Assembly: GCA_045222555.1 (NCBI GenBank)
Contig: JBGUYY010000029.1
Span: 281,451-345,450, forward strand
Direction: 5' to 3'
Length of the DNA: 64,000 nt
Source of the DNA: UBA1756 sp045222555
Lineage (GTDB): Bacteria > Bacteroidota > Bacteroidia > Bacteroidales > WCHB1-69
Below are positions 1 to 7,181 of the stretch, piece after piece. Each line of letters opens with the position of its first letter. Within the stretch, counting starts at the first letter, position 1. The notes under the pieces are model-generated. The model made no database searches, had not been told where the DNA came from, and saw only the letters and a program-made list of their open reading frames with translations. The position numbers and the translations under genes are program-made.

Positions 1-181
1 CATCACACACGAAGATTCGCTGGTGAGTAGCGGCGCTATCAGTCAGCAGGAGCTGAACAATCGTTTATTGCTGCGCAAACTCATGACCGACAATGGGATG
101 CTGACCATCCGCTCAGAGTGGTGGCACTTCGAACTGATGCGCGGTCCTGAGGCGCAGGCGACACTGAAGATAGTGGAATAA
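1..181 (+). CDS. D-alanyl-D-alanine dipeptidase (VanX/DdpX family), 3' end only
   Basis: The window opens inside a gene whose last 59 codons are readable and end in TAA at 179-181. The fragment has the signature SEWWHFE about 19 residues from its end. That motif carries the catalytic Glu and the zinc-ligand His of M15D peptidases, zinc enzymes that split D-Ala-D-Ala. The preceding RKLMTDNGM segment also fits the family. The function would be wall dipeptide turnover or salvage; nothing suggests a resistance cluster. The N-terminal part, with the other zinc ligands and any signal peptide, lies outside the window. It converges on the pseudouridine synthase gene 12 bp away. Confidence 0.8.
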   Translation, partial: ITHEDSLVSSGAISQQELNNRLLLRKLMTDNGMLTIRSEWWHFELMRGPEAQATLKIVE

Positions 182-193
182 AAAAAGGGAGAA

Positions 194-1342
194 TTAAATT
201 TCTCCTTTGATGCTCATTTTCAGAATATTGACTTCTGCTTGCGTAAGAAAACGCCAGCTGCCACGGGGAAGGTCTTTCTTGGTGAGACCGGCGAAGACCA
301 CGCGGTCAAGTTTCTCCACCTGATAGTCGAGCGACTCGAAGATACGGCGCACGATGCGGTTGCGGCCAGAGTGGAGGGTCACGCCCACCTCGTTTTTACG
401 GTCGCCCACATAGGCAATCTCATCCACCTGAATGAGGCCGTCGTCGAGGTCAAGGCCCTGTGCAATCTTGTCTAAATCAGAAGGTTTGAGGTTCTTGCTG
501 AGGGAAACGTGGTAGATTTTTCGGACACCACTGCGGGGATGGGTAAGCTTCTTGGCCATCTCGCCGTCGTTAGTGAACAGCAGGAGGCCGGTGGTCATGC
601 GGTCGAGGCGGCCGACGGGATAGACGCGTTCTTTGCAGGCACCCTTGATGAGCTGCATGACATGCTTGCGGTTGAACTCATCCTCCATGGTGGTGATATA
701 GTCCTTCGGTTTGTTGAGCAGGATATAGACGGGTTTCTCGCGCTGCAGCACCTTGTCGCCGAAGCGCACCTCGTCGGTAGGCATCACCTTGAAGCCCATT
801 TCTGTGACGACGTTGCCATTGACGGTGATAGCACCGGCGGCGATGAGGGTGTCGGCTTCGCGGCGGGAGCACACTCCAGCGTTGGCGATATACTTGTTGA
901 GACGGACAGGGCCCACCTGATCCTCATATTCGAGGCTACGGATTTTCACCTTCTGCGGGGCGTAGCGACCTTCGCTGCGGCGTTTGTTGACAATCTCGGT
1001 CAGGATTTCGGACTCGGCGGTCACATCGCGGCGGCGCGGCTGGTCTTCATCGGTGCGGGGGGTACGCTTGCGGTCAGAAGAGAACGAGCGTTTGCGGTCG
1101 CCGAACGGCTTGCGGTCGCGGTCTTTAGAGAAGGAACGTTCCTTGTTGAAAGAGCGGCCTCCACCGGCAGGTTTGCGGTCGAAACGGCGCGGGGATTCCT
1201 CGCCCTCTGACTCGCCATCCTCGCTGCGCTGATGGTTGAAAGAGCGCCGTTTGGGAGCATCTTTACGGTCATCGGCGCCAGAACGACCTGGGCGCTGTTT
1301 ATTGAAACTCCTCTTATTCTGCATGTTACCGTTTGTCTTCAT
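194..1342 (-). CDS. 23S rRNA pseudouridine synthase (RsuA/RluB family) with long basic N-terminal extension
   Basis: The protein has 382 residues. The C-terminal two thirds are a standard RsuA/RluB-type pseudouridine synthase: an S4 RNA-binding domain (VRLNKYIANAGVCSRREAD), then the catalytic motif GRLDRMTTGLLL with its Asp. About 120 residues before the S4 domain are a low-complexity extension rich in Arg, Lys, Ser, Phe and Asp (repeats such as RSFNKERSF and DRKRSF), probably disordered and RNA-binding. The start is placed at the ATG at 1342. An upstream in-frame ATG at 1369 lies just before the -7 promoter box at 1358-1366 and would not be transcribed from it. The exact target uridine cannot be read from sequence; RluB-like is the best guess. 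Confidence 0.88.
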   Translation of the reverse strand: MKTNGNMQNKRSFNKQRPGRSGADDRKDAPKRRSFNHQRSEDGESEGEESPRRFDRKPAGGGRSFNKERSFSKDRDRKPFGDRKRSFSSDRKRTPRTDEDQPRRRDVTAESEILTEIVNKRRSEGRYAPQKVKIRSLEYEDQVGPVRLNKYIANAGVCSRREADTLIAAGAITVNGNVVTEMGFKVMPTDEVRFGDKVLQREKPVYILLNKPKDYITTMEDEFNRKHVMQLIKGACKERVYPVGRLDRMTTGLLLFTNDGEMAKKLTHPRSGVRKIYHVSLSKNLKPSDLDKIAQGLDLDDGLIQVDEIAYVGDRKNEVGVTLHSGRNRIVRRIFESLDYQVEKLDRVVFAGLTKKDLPRGSWRFLTQAEVNILKMSIKGEI

Positions 1343-1357
1343 CTTGAAAAAATTTTT

Positions 1358-1366
1358 GCAAAAATA
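1358..1366 (-). promoter_or_regulatory. -7 promoter box of the pseudouridine synthase gene
   Basis: The minus strand reads TATTTTTGC here, a match to the Bacteroidetes -7 element. It lies about 16 bp upstream of the chosen start and rules out the upstream ATG. Confidence 0.65.
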
Positions 1367-1436
1367 CATTAAAATCCTGAATTTTCAGATAGTTAAAAAA
1401 TTTTTTAACAATAGATGATGATATTGAAATTTTATG

Positions 1437-1445
1437 TAATTTTGC
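1437..1445 (+). promoter_or_regulatory. -7 promoter box of the infC-rpmI-rplT operon
   Basis: TAATTTTGC, about 58 bp upstream of the infC start. The leader between them contains the strong Shine-Dalgarno sequence of infC. Confidence 0.65.
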
Positions 1446-1490
1446 AGGCTTAAATTTTAGAGTAAAGAAAATTCATAATCACTTAAAACA

Positions 1491-1497
1491 AAGGAGG
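1491..1497 (+). promoter_or_regulatory. Strong Shine-Dalgarno sequence deciding the infC start
   Basis: AAGGAGG sits six bases before the ATC codon at 1504. Strong Shine-Dalgarno sequences are uncommon in Bacteroidota. This one, with no ATG, GTG or TTG in frame anywhere near it, is the main argument for the non-standard start. Confidence 0.75.
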
Positions 1498-1503
1498 TTT
1501 CTT

Positions 1504-2064
1504 ATCGCAACAACATTCAACAGACCCCCGATCCGCAGGGGTGCCCCGCAAAAAAAGGAGGCCGCACACAAGATTAACGAATACATCACCGCTCCCACCG
1601 TGCGTGTAGTGGGTGACGGATTGGAGCCGCAGATCGTATCGCTGCGCGAGGCTTTGGCCATTGCAGAACGCATGGAACTCGACCTCGTGGAGATCTCTCC
1701 CCAAGCCGCACCGCCCGTGTGCAAGGTCATGGACTACCAGAAGTTCCTCTATGAGCAGAAGCGCAAAGAGAAGGAGCAGAAGGCCAAGTCGGTGAAGGTG
1801 GTGGTGAAGGAAATCCGCCTCGGACCCCAGACCGATGATCACGACTTTGAGTTCAAGACCAACCATGCCATCCGCTTCCTGAAAGAGGGCAGCAAGGTGA
1901 AAGTGGGCGTCTTCTTCAAAGGTCGTTCCATCGTGTACAAAGACCAGGGCGAGCTCATCCTGCTGAAATTCGCACAGGCTGTTGAAGAATACGGTAAGCC
2001 CGAACAGATGCCCAAGCTGGAAGGCAAGCGCATGTTCATCGTCATCAACCCCATCAAGAAATAA
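1504..2064 (+). CDS. infC: Translation initiation factor IF-3, probable AUC start
   Basis: IF-3 binds the 30S subunit, prevents premature 50S joining and proofreads the start codon. From the proposed start the protein has 186 residues. A basic N-terminal stretch leads into the IF-3 N domain (HKINEYITAPTVRVVGDG), followed by a Lys-rich linker (EQKRKEKEQKAKSVKVV) and the C domain (KEIRLGPQTDDHDFEFK). The first ordinary start in frame, GTG at 1600, would cut into the conserved N domain (the residues INEYI). The ATC at 1504 has an ideal Shine-Dalgarno spacing and gives a full-length protein. Rare start codons on infC are known to provide IF-3 autoregulation in other bacteria (AUU in E. coli). The gene leads the usual infC-rpmI-rplT operon. 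Confidence 0.93.
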   Translation: MATTFNRPPIRRGAPQKKEAAHKINEYITAPTVRVVGDGLEPQIVSLREALAIAERMELDLVEISPQAAPPVCKVMDYQKFLYEQKRKEKEQKAKSVKVVVKEIRLGPQTDDHDFEFKTNHAIRFLKEGSKVKVGVFFKGRSIVYKDQGELILLKFAQAVEEYGKPEQMPKLEGKRMFIVINPIKK

Positions 2065-2107
2065 TTGCAATTTTCTCATATACATTAACTTAAAAACAAA
2101 CTGGAAA

Positions 2108-2302
2108 ATGCCAAAAGTAAAAACCAAAGCTGCCGTTAAAAAGAGATTCTCTCTCACCGGCACCGGCAAGGTGAAAAGACACCACGCCTATCACAGCCAC
2201 ATCCTGACCAAAAAGTCCAAGAAAAGAAAACGTAACTTGGCTTACAGCGCCCTCGTTGATTCAACGATGGAGAACACGGTCAAACACATGTTGGGCTACT
2301 AA
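2108..2302 (+). CDS. rpmI: 50S ribosomal protein L35
   Basis: A 64-residue, very basic protein with the typical L35 opening MPKVKTKAAVKKRF and the core KVKRHHAYHSHILTKKSKKRKR. It lies between infC and rplT in the order conserved across bacteria, 43 bp after infC, and should share its transcript. Length and sequence are ordinary. Confidence 0.97.
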   Translation: MPKVKTKAAVKKRFSLTGTGKVKRHHAYHSHILTKKSKKRKRNLAYSALVDSTMENTVKHMLGY

Positions 2303-2384
2303 TTCACATTATTTATTAACTTTATCATCAGCAAATTAAGAGTTTTAGAATAAAACCGCTGACTTAAAGAAAGGAGAACATCAA

Positions 2385-2729
2385 ATGTCAAGATCAGTCA
2401 ATCACGTTGCTTCCAAAGCAAGAAGAAAAAAGATTTTGAACCGTACCAAAGGTTACTTTGGAAAACGGAAAAATGTCTGGACAGTTGCGAAAAACACCTG
2501 GGAAAAGGGACAGCAATATGCTTATCGCGACCGTAAGGCAAAGAAAAGAGCATTCAGAAGTTTATGGATTACCCGTATCAATGCGGGCGTCCGCGAATAT
2601 GGCATGTCCTATTCTGCCTTCATGGGCAGTTTAGCAAAGAAGGGCATCGAGCTCAACCGCAAAGCCCTCGCCGACCTCGCGATGAACAATCCTGAGGCAT
2701 TCAAAGCTATCGTTGACCTCGTAAAATAG
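2385..2729 (+). CDS. rplT: 50S ribosomal protein L20
   Basis: The protein has 114 residues with the L20 signature MSRSVNHVASKARRKKILN and the downstream WITRINAGVREYG motif. L20 binds 23S rRNA early in 50S assembly and in some bacteria represses this operon. A Shine-Dalgarno-like AAAGGAG precedes the start. The 82-bp gap from rpmI holds no recognisable L20-binding pseudoknot that I could confirm. A strong terminator follows the gene. Confidence 0.97.
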   Translation: MSRSVNHVASKARRKKILNRTKGYFGKRKNVWTVAKNTWEKGQQYAYRDRKAKKRAFRSLWITRINAGVREYGMSYSAFMGSLAKKGIELNRKALADLAMNNPEAFKAIVDLVK

Positions 2730-2766
2730 GCCGACACCCAAACGTAAAAAGAGAAATTGCAATATG

Positions 2767-2792
2767 GAGCCGCTGAAAAGCGGCTCTTTTTT
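2767..2792 (+). terminator. Rho-independent terminator of infC-rpmI-rplT
   Basis: A perfect 8-bp stem GAGCCGCT/AGCGGCTC with a GAAA tetraloop is followed by six T residues, 37 bp after rplT. Confidence 0.93.
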
Positions 2793-2828
2793 GTTTTCAT
2801 CCTCACCCCGCATTATCGAAATTTTGCG

Positions 2829-2837
2829 TATCTTTGC
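2829..2837 (+). promoter_or_regulatory. -7 promoter box of the HAD phosphatase operon
   Basis: TATCTTTGC, about 30 bp upstream of the start at 2867. It separates this transcription unit from the ribosomal protein operon before it. Confidence 0.65.
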
Positions 2838-2866
2838 AACCGATTTGTGAAAATGCGCTTTAGGCA

Positions 2867-3415
2867 ATGATGAGAGGCAATGTTCTGAATGACACCCTGT
2901 TTCTGGACCGCGACGGTGTGGTCAACGTGCAGCTGGTAGGCGACTATGTGAAAAAGCCGTCTGAACTGGTGCTCAGGGAGGATTTTTTGCGCTCCATCCC
3001 GTACCTCAAGCAGCATTTCCGGAGGTTCATCCTCGTCACCAACCAGCAGTGCATCGGCAAAGGCATCTGCACGCAGGCCGATGTGGATGAGGTGCATCGT
3101 TATATGTGTACCCTGTTGTCAGACAACGAGTTTCGCTTCGATGCCATCTACCTCTGCCCCCACGTGGCCGGCAGCGGCTGCGGATGCCGGAAACCCGAGA
3201 TTGGCATGATCGACCAAGCCCTCGGCGATTTCCCCGACATCAAGCTGCACCACTCGCTGATGGTGGGCGACAGCTTGAGCGACATGCAGTTCGGTCGCGC
3301 CGCCGGCATTCCCACGCTGTTCATCGGCGCCGTCACGCCCGAAAACCGCGAGGCCGTTACCGCCAACAGCGACTTCATCTCCCCCACCCTTCTCCAATTC
3401 TTCCAAAACCTGTAG
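2867..3415 (+). CDS. HAD-superfamily phosphatase, GmhB/HisB-N type
   Basis: The protein has 182 residues with all HAD motifs: LFLDRDGVVN with nucleophile Asp14 and Asp16, LVTNQQ, a Lys in CGCRKPE, and VGDSLSDM. The CPHVAGSGCGC segment is the Cys/His zinc loop typical of D-glycero-D-manno-heptose-1,7-bisphosphate 7-phosphatase (GmhB) and of the histidinol-phosphate phosphatase domain. GmhB would serve ADP-heptose synthesis for lipopolysaccharide. The next gene, a lipid A type acyltransferase only 2 bp downstream, favours that reading. Histidinol phosphatase remains possible, but no his genes are nearby. Confidence 0.82.
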   Translation: MMRGNVLNDTLFLDRDGVVNVQLVGDYVKKPSELVLREDFLRSIPYLKQHFRRFILVTNQQCIGKGICTQADVDEVHRYMCTLLSDNEFRFDAIYLCPHVAGSGCGCRKPEIGMIDQALGDFPDIKLHHSLMVGDSLSDMQFGRAAGIPTLFIGAVTPENREAVTANSDFISPTLLQFFQNL

Positions 3416-3417
3416 TC

Positions 3418-4305
3418 ATGAGATTCGCCTTCTACTTCATCTTCTACCCGCTGTCGGTGCTGCCGTTGTTCATTCTGTACGGCATTGGCTACCTGCTCTA
3501 TCTCATCATCTACTATGTGGTGCGTTACCGCCGGAAGGTGGTGGCCGAGAACCTGCGGAAATCGTTCCCAGATTTGTCGGAGCGCGAGCGGGCGAAGATC
3601 GGCCGGCGCTACTACCGCCATCTGGCACAAATCGCTGCCGAGATGCTGAAGATGCTCACACTGACACGCCACCAGGTGATGCGTCGCTACCGGTGCGAGA
3701 ACCCCGAGCTGGTGAACCGATTCTACGACGAGGGCAAGAGCGTCATACTGATGTCGAGTCATTACAACGACTGGGAATGGATGATTCTGAGCCTCCCACT
3801 CCAGTACCACCATTGTGCGGTGGGCGTCGGAAAAGCCAACAGCAACAAGACTTTCGAGAAGCTCATCAATCGCGCCCGCACCCGCTACGGCACCACGGTG
3901 GTGTTTGCCGACCATGTGCGCGAACTATTCGAACAGCGCGAACACGAACGCCAGCTCAGCGCCTACATGATGCTCAGCGACCAGTCGCCCAACAACATGT
4001 CGAGAAGCTACAAAACCATGTTCCTGAACCAACCTTCCGGCATGATTTTCGGAGCGGAGCATTTCGCCAAAAAATATGACATTCCGGTCATTTATTATGA
4101 AATAATAAAAACCAGAATCGGTCGTTATAAAATTGTCAATCATATTATTACAGAAAATCCGCAGGAGACCGCCGACGGGGAGATTACGGAGAAATACACC
4201 CGAATGTTGGAGACTACGATACGCCAGCAGCCCGAATACTGGCTGTGGAGCCACCGCCGCTGGAAACATCCTGTGGATATGAGTGAAATACAACACGCAT
4301 TATGA
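3418..4305 (+). CDS. Lysophospholipid/lipid A acyltransferase (LpxL/HtrB family)
   Basis: The protein has 295 residues. A hydrophobic N-terminal anchor (about residues 5-32) is followed by the acyltransferase core. SSHYNDWEW is the H-x4-D/E-type catalytic motif with His and Glu, and the C-terminal YWLWSHRRWK motif is typical of LpxL/LpxM relatives. It should transfer a fatty acyl chain to the lipid A precursor at the inner membrane. The same frame is open for about 100 codons upstream, but that part only shadows the HAD gene. The ATG at 3418, two bases after that gene's stop, is the natural start. The gene overlaps the next by 4 bases (ATGA). Confidence 0.85.
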   Translation: MRFAFYFIFYPLSVLPLFILYGIGYLLYLIIYYVVRYRRKVVAENLRKSFPDLSERERAKIGRRYYRHLAQIAAEMLKMLTLTRHQVMRRYRCENPELVNRFYDEGKSVILMSSHYNDWEWMILSLPLQYHHCAVGVGKANSNKTFEKLINRARTRYGTTVVFADHVRELFEQREHERQLSAYMMLSDQSPNNMSRSYKTMFLNQPSGMIFGAEHFAKKYDIPVIYYEIIKTRIGRYKIVNHIITENPQETADGEITEKYTRMLETTIRQQPEYWLWSHRRWKHPVDMSEIQHAL

Positions 4306-5408
4306 AGAGATTTTTGACCATCTTACTATTTATCGCCATCCTCACACCATTTGCAAGGGCTCAGTACAAAACTGATTCCCAGCAGATTACAGTGGTCTAT
4401 CTACTTCCCCTCAACAGCTCCAATGTAGGACAGTCGAAGACCACAGTGCTGAGGGAGTCGAAAGATATTGACCGCACCTTTGCCAAGTCGGTGATCGGAT
4501 TTTGGTGCGGTGCTCAGATTGCCTTGGACCAGCTGGCGGAGCAGGGCCGGAACCTGAAAGTCATCGCCCGCGAAGTGAACAGCAAAGACAGTGTCAAGTT
4601 GGAGCAGATCTTCGAAGAGCCATCGGTACGCAATGCGCAACTCATCATCGCCCCCGTGCCGAAGGACATGTTCCCCTTGGTGGCTGACCATGCCAAGAAA
4701 CTGCGCATCCCCGTGGTCAACCCGTTGTCGCCCAACAGCGAGATTATTACAGGCAACCCTTACGTATACAAGATGTTACCACATGCTGATGCCAAGGCCG
4801 CCACACTGGTTGATCATTTCGAGAACGCCCACTTCATCATCTGGGGCAACTCTAACTCCGACGAATACGAAAACTATTTCAAAGCGCACGACATCCCTTA
4901 TGAAATCATCGATGAAGAGTCCTCCTTCACCGCCCGCTTGCAGTCGGACGCCAACAACGTGGTAATTGCCTGTCCCGCGCACACCAACGCCTACGCGCAG
5001 GTAGCCAATATGTTAGTGAACCGAAGCCGCATGCCCGAATTCCACTGGGTGTTGCCCGAAAGCCTGCTCAACGACAACGGCTTCGACCTCAAGGTGTTAA
5101 GTCCTTTCAATCTCTATTTCCTCTCCTACTTCTTCGCCGACGAAGAGTCGGAAGATGCGCAGGTTTTCATCGACAAGTACGTGCGCACCTACAGCACCCT
5201 GCCCACCGTGAGAAACTTCGCCTACCAGGGCTACGACGCCACCTATTTCTTCGTGGAGCTCATCAACAACGGCTTCCACATCCCAAAAGAGTTCCAACCG
5301 CTGAGCTGCCAGCTCAAATTCCGCCGTCCCGACAAGGCTAACGGCTTCGAAAACTACGGAGTGCGGCTCATACAGCTTAATCATTTGCAATACACAATCA
5401 TTCAATAA
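4302..5408 (+). CDS. Exported protein with type 1 periplasmic-binding (Peripla_BP_6-like) fold
   Basis: The protein has 368 residues. A signal peptide (MKRFLTILLFIAILTPFARA, cleavage about residue 20) is followed by a domain resembling ABC-type amino-acid receptor folds: ITVVYLLPL near the N-terminus, then IIAPVPKDMFPLVADHAKKL, IPVVNPLSP and a later second lobe with FLSYFFADEE and NFAYQGYDATYFF. Such proteins in Bacteroidota are often fused to LysM domains; none is visible here. No transporter genes are adjacent, so solute uptake is not implied. It is translationally coupled to the acyltransferase, which suggests an envelope role. The ligand is unknown. Confidence 0.7.
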   Translation: MKRFLTILLFIAILTPFARAQYKTDSQQITVVYLLPLNSSNVGQSKTTVLRESKDIDRTFAKSVIGFWCGAQIALDQLAEQGRNLKVIAREVNSKDSVKLEQIFEEPSVRNAQLIIAPVPKDMFPLVADHAKKLRIPVVNPLSPNSEIITGNPYVYKMLPHADAKAATLVDHFENAHFIIWGNSNSDEYENYFKAHDIPYEIIDEESSFTARLQSDANNVVIACPAHTNAYAQVANMLVNRSRMPEFHWVLPESLLNDNGFDLKVLSPFNLYFLSYFFADEESEDAQVFIDKYVRTYSTLPTVRNFAYQGYDATYFFVELINNGFHIPKEFQPLSCQLKFRRPDKANGFENYGVRLIQLNHLQYTIIQ

Positions 5409-5438
5409 GTTAATCATTTATTTAAAATTATTATTAGT

Positions 5439-6446
5439 ATGAAAAAAGTAAAAATCGGTATCAACGGGTTCGGTCGTATCGGCCGTCTCGTGATGCGTGC
5501 CTCCATCGAACATGAAGACCTTGAAGTTGTAGCTATCAACGACTTGCTGCAGGTTGACTACATGGCTTACCTGCTGCTTCACGACTCTGTACATGGACGT
5601 TTCAACGGGACCGTCAGCGTAGAAGACGGCAACCTCGTGGTCAACGGCCGTCCTATCCGCGTCACAGCTGAGAAAGACCCCGTTAACCTGAAATGGGACG
5701 AGGTCGGTGCTGAATACATAGTGGAATCCACTGGTTTGTTCCTTACCCGCGAGAATGCGGAGAAGCACATCCAGGCAGGTGCCAAGCGCGTCGTGATGTC
5801 GGCTCCCTCCAAAGACGACACCCCGATGTTTGTGATGGGTGTGAACAACACCGAATATATGGGCGAGGACATCGTTTCCAACGCCTCCTGCACCACCAAC
5901 TGTCTGGCTCCGCTCGTCAAGGTGATCCATGAGAACTTCGGCATGGTGGAGGGTCTGATGACCACCGTGCATGCCACCACGGCTACTCAGAAGGTGGTAG
6001 ACGGTCCGTCGGTGAAAGACTGGCGCGGAGGTCGTGCTGCCAACGGTAACATCATCCCGTCGACCACTGGTGCCGCCAAGGCCGTTACCAAGGTCATCCC
6101 CTCGTTGAAGGGCCGTCTCACCGGCATGTCATTCCGCGTGCCCACGTTAGACGTTTCTGTGGTAGACCTCACCTGCCGTCTGGAGCGTCCGACCACGTAC
6201 GACGAGATCAAGGCCGCCATGAAGCGCGCTTCCGAGAACGAGCTGAAGGGCATTTTGGGCTACACCGAAGAGAGTGTGGTGAGCTCCGACTTTGTAGGCG
6301 ATCCGCACACCTCCATCTTCGACGCCAACGCTGGTATCATGCTCAACGACCACTTTGTGAAACTCATCTCCTGGTACGACAACGAGTGGGGTTATTCCAA
6401 CAAGGTGCTGGAGCTGATCAGCTACATGGCCAAACAGAACGACTAA
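5439..6446 (+). CDS. gap: Glyceraldehyde-3-phosphate dehydrogenase, type I
   Basis: The enzyme has 335 residues and oxidises glyceraldehyde 3-phosphate with NAD and phosphate in glycolysis. The Rossmann motif is INGFGRIGR. Asp35 (in AINDLL) follows the second strand and indicates NAD preference. The catalytic Cys151 lies in SNASCTTNC and His178 in TTVHATTATQ. The C-terminal WYDNEWGYSN is standard. It stands 30 bp after the preceding gene; I see no clear -7 box in that gap, so some transcription may come from upstream. A terminator follows. Confidence 0.97.
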   Translation: MKKVKIGINGFGRIGRLVMRASIEHEDLEVVAINDLLQVDYMAYLLLHDSVHGRFNGTVSVEDGNLVVNGRPIRVTAEKDPVNLKWDEVGAEYIVESTGLFLTRENAEKHIQAGAKRVVMSAPSKDDTPMFVMGVNNTEYMGEDIVSNASCTTNCLAPLVKVIHENFGMVEGLMTTVHATTATQKVVDGPSVKDWRGGRAANGNIIPSTTGAAKAVTKVIPSLKGRLTGMSFRVPTLDVSVVDLTCRLERPTTYDEIKAAMKRASENELKGILGYTEESVVSSDFVGDPHTSIFDANAGIMLNDHFVKLISWYDNEWGYSNKVLELISYMAKQND

Positions 6447-6460
6447 TTCATTAACAACAA

Positions 6461-6496
6461 GGCAGATGCGGCGACACAATCCCATCTGCCTTTTTT
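6461..6496 (+). terminator. Rho-independent terminator after gap
   Basis: The stem GGCAGATG (6461-6468) pairs with CATCTGCC (6483-6490), followed by a run of six T, starting 14 bp after the gap stop codon. Confidence 0.88.
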
Positions 6497-6503
6497 ATTT
6501 AGA

Positions 6504-7079
6504 ATGATGGATCTCCATTATTTTTTGAATGATGATGTGGTGGGGCTGGCCCGCGACCTTTTGGGCAAATACGTCTTCACGCAGATTGACGGTCAGATAG
6601 CGGGTGGCTACATCACGGAGACAGAGGCGTACAAGGGTTTCAACGACCGAGGGTCGCACGCTTTTGGCGGTCGACGCACGAAGCGCAACGAGATGATGTA
6701 TGCCGAAGGTGGGCGTGCCTACGTTTACCTTTGCTACGGGATGCACTGTATGCTGAATTTCGTCTCCAACCAAGAAGGCATTCCCGATGCCGTGCTTATC
6801 CGTGGCATCATGCCGACACACGGCGAGGAGCTGATGCTGCAACGCACCGGCAAGCCAAAATGCACGCCGGAGGTCACCGACGGGCCGGGGAAAGTTTGTA
6901 AAGCTTTGGGTATTACTTTAAAAGAAAATGGCATTTTACTCAACAGTAATACTTTATGGGTAGAAGATAGAGGCAAAAGATTTAGTGAAAAAGAGGTGGT
7001 TATCGGTCCGCGAGTAGGGATTGACTATGCCGGCGAAGATGCCAAGCTGCCGTGGCGTTTTCGGGTGAAAATGGCTTGA
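6504..7079 (+). CDS. DNA-3-methyladenine glycosylase (AAG/MPG family)
   Basis: The protein has 191 residues and matches the alkyladenine DNA glycosylase family, which flips out and excises alkylated purines to begin base-excision repair. Visible family motifs are LARDLLGK, the catalytic-Glu segment ITETEAY, the RNEMMYAEGGRAYVYLCYGMH block that forms the lesion pocket, and GPGKVCKAL. The length is normal for bacterial members. It begins 8 bp after the gap terminator. A Met-Met start leaves a one-residue ambiguity. Confidence 0.9.
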   Translation: MMDLHYFLNDDVVGLARDLLGKYVFTQIDGQIAGGYITETEAYKGFNDRGSHAFGGRRTKRNEMMYAEGGRAYVYLCYGMHCMLNFVSNQEGIPDAVLIRGIMPTHGEELMLQRTGKPKCTPEVTDGPGKVCKALGITLKENGILLNSNTLWVEDRGKRFSEKEVVIGPRVGIDYAGEDAKLPWRFRVKMA

Positions 7080-7123
7080 AAATATTTATTTTTCAAAAGC
7101 GGTAAAAATCCATAAAAAATGTG

Positions 7124-7132
7124 TATATTTGC
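7124..7132 (+). promoter_or_regulatory. -7 promoter box of the atpD unit
   Basis: TATATTTGC, about 50 bp upstream of atpD in the 102-bp gap after the glycosylase gene. Confidence 0.65.
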
Positions 7133-7181
7133 AGCCGTTTTTTGGAATTAACGTAGTATTCATATCATACACATTATCACT

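Noticed and set aside
3106..3417. An N-terminal extension of about 100 residues on the acyltransferase
   Set aside because: It overlaps the HAD phosphatase out of frame, has shadow-like composition, and the ATG at 3418 gives the membrane anchor at the right place.
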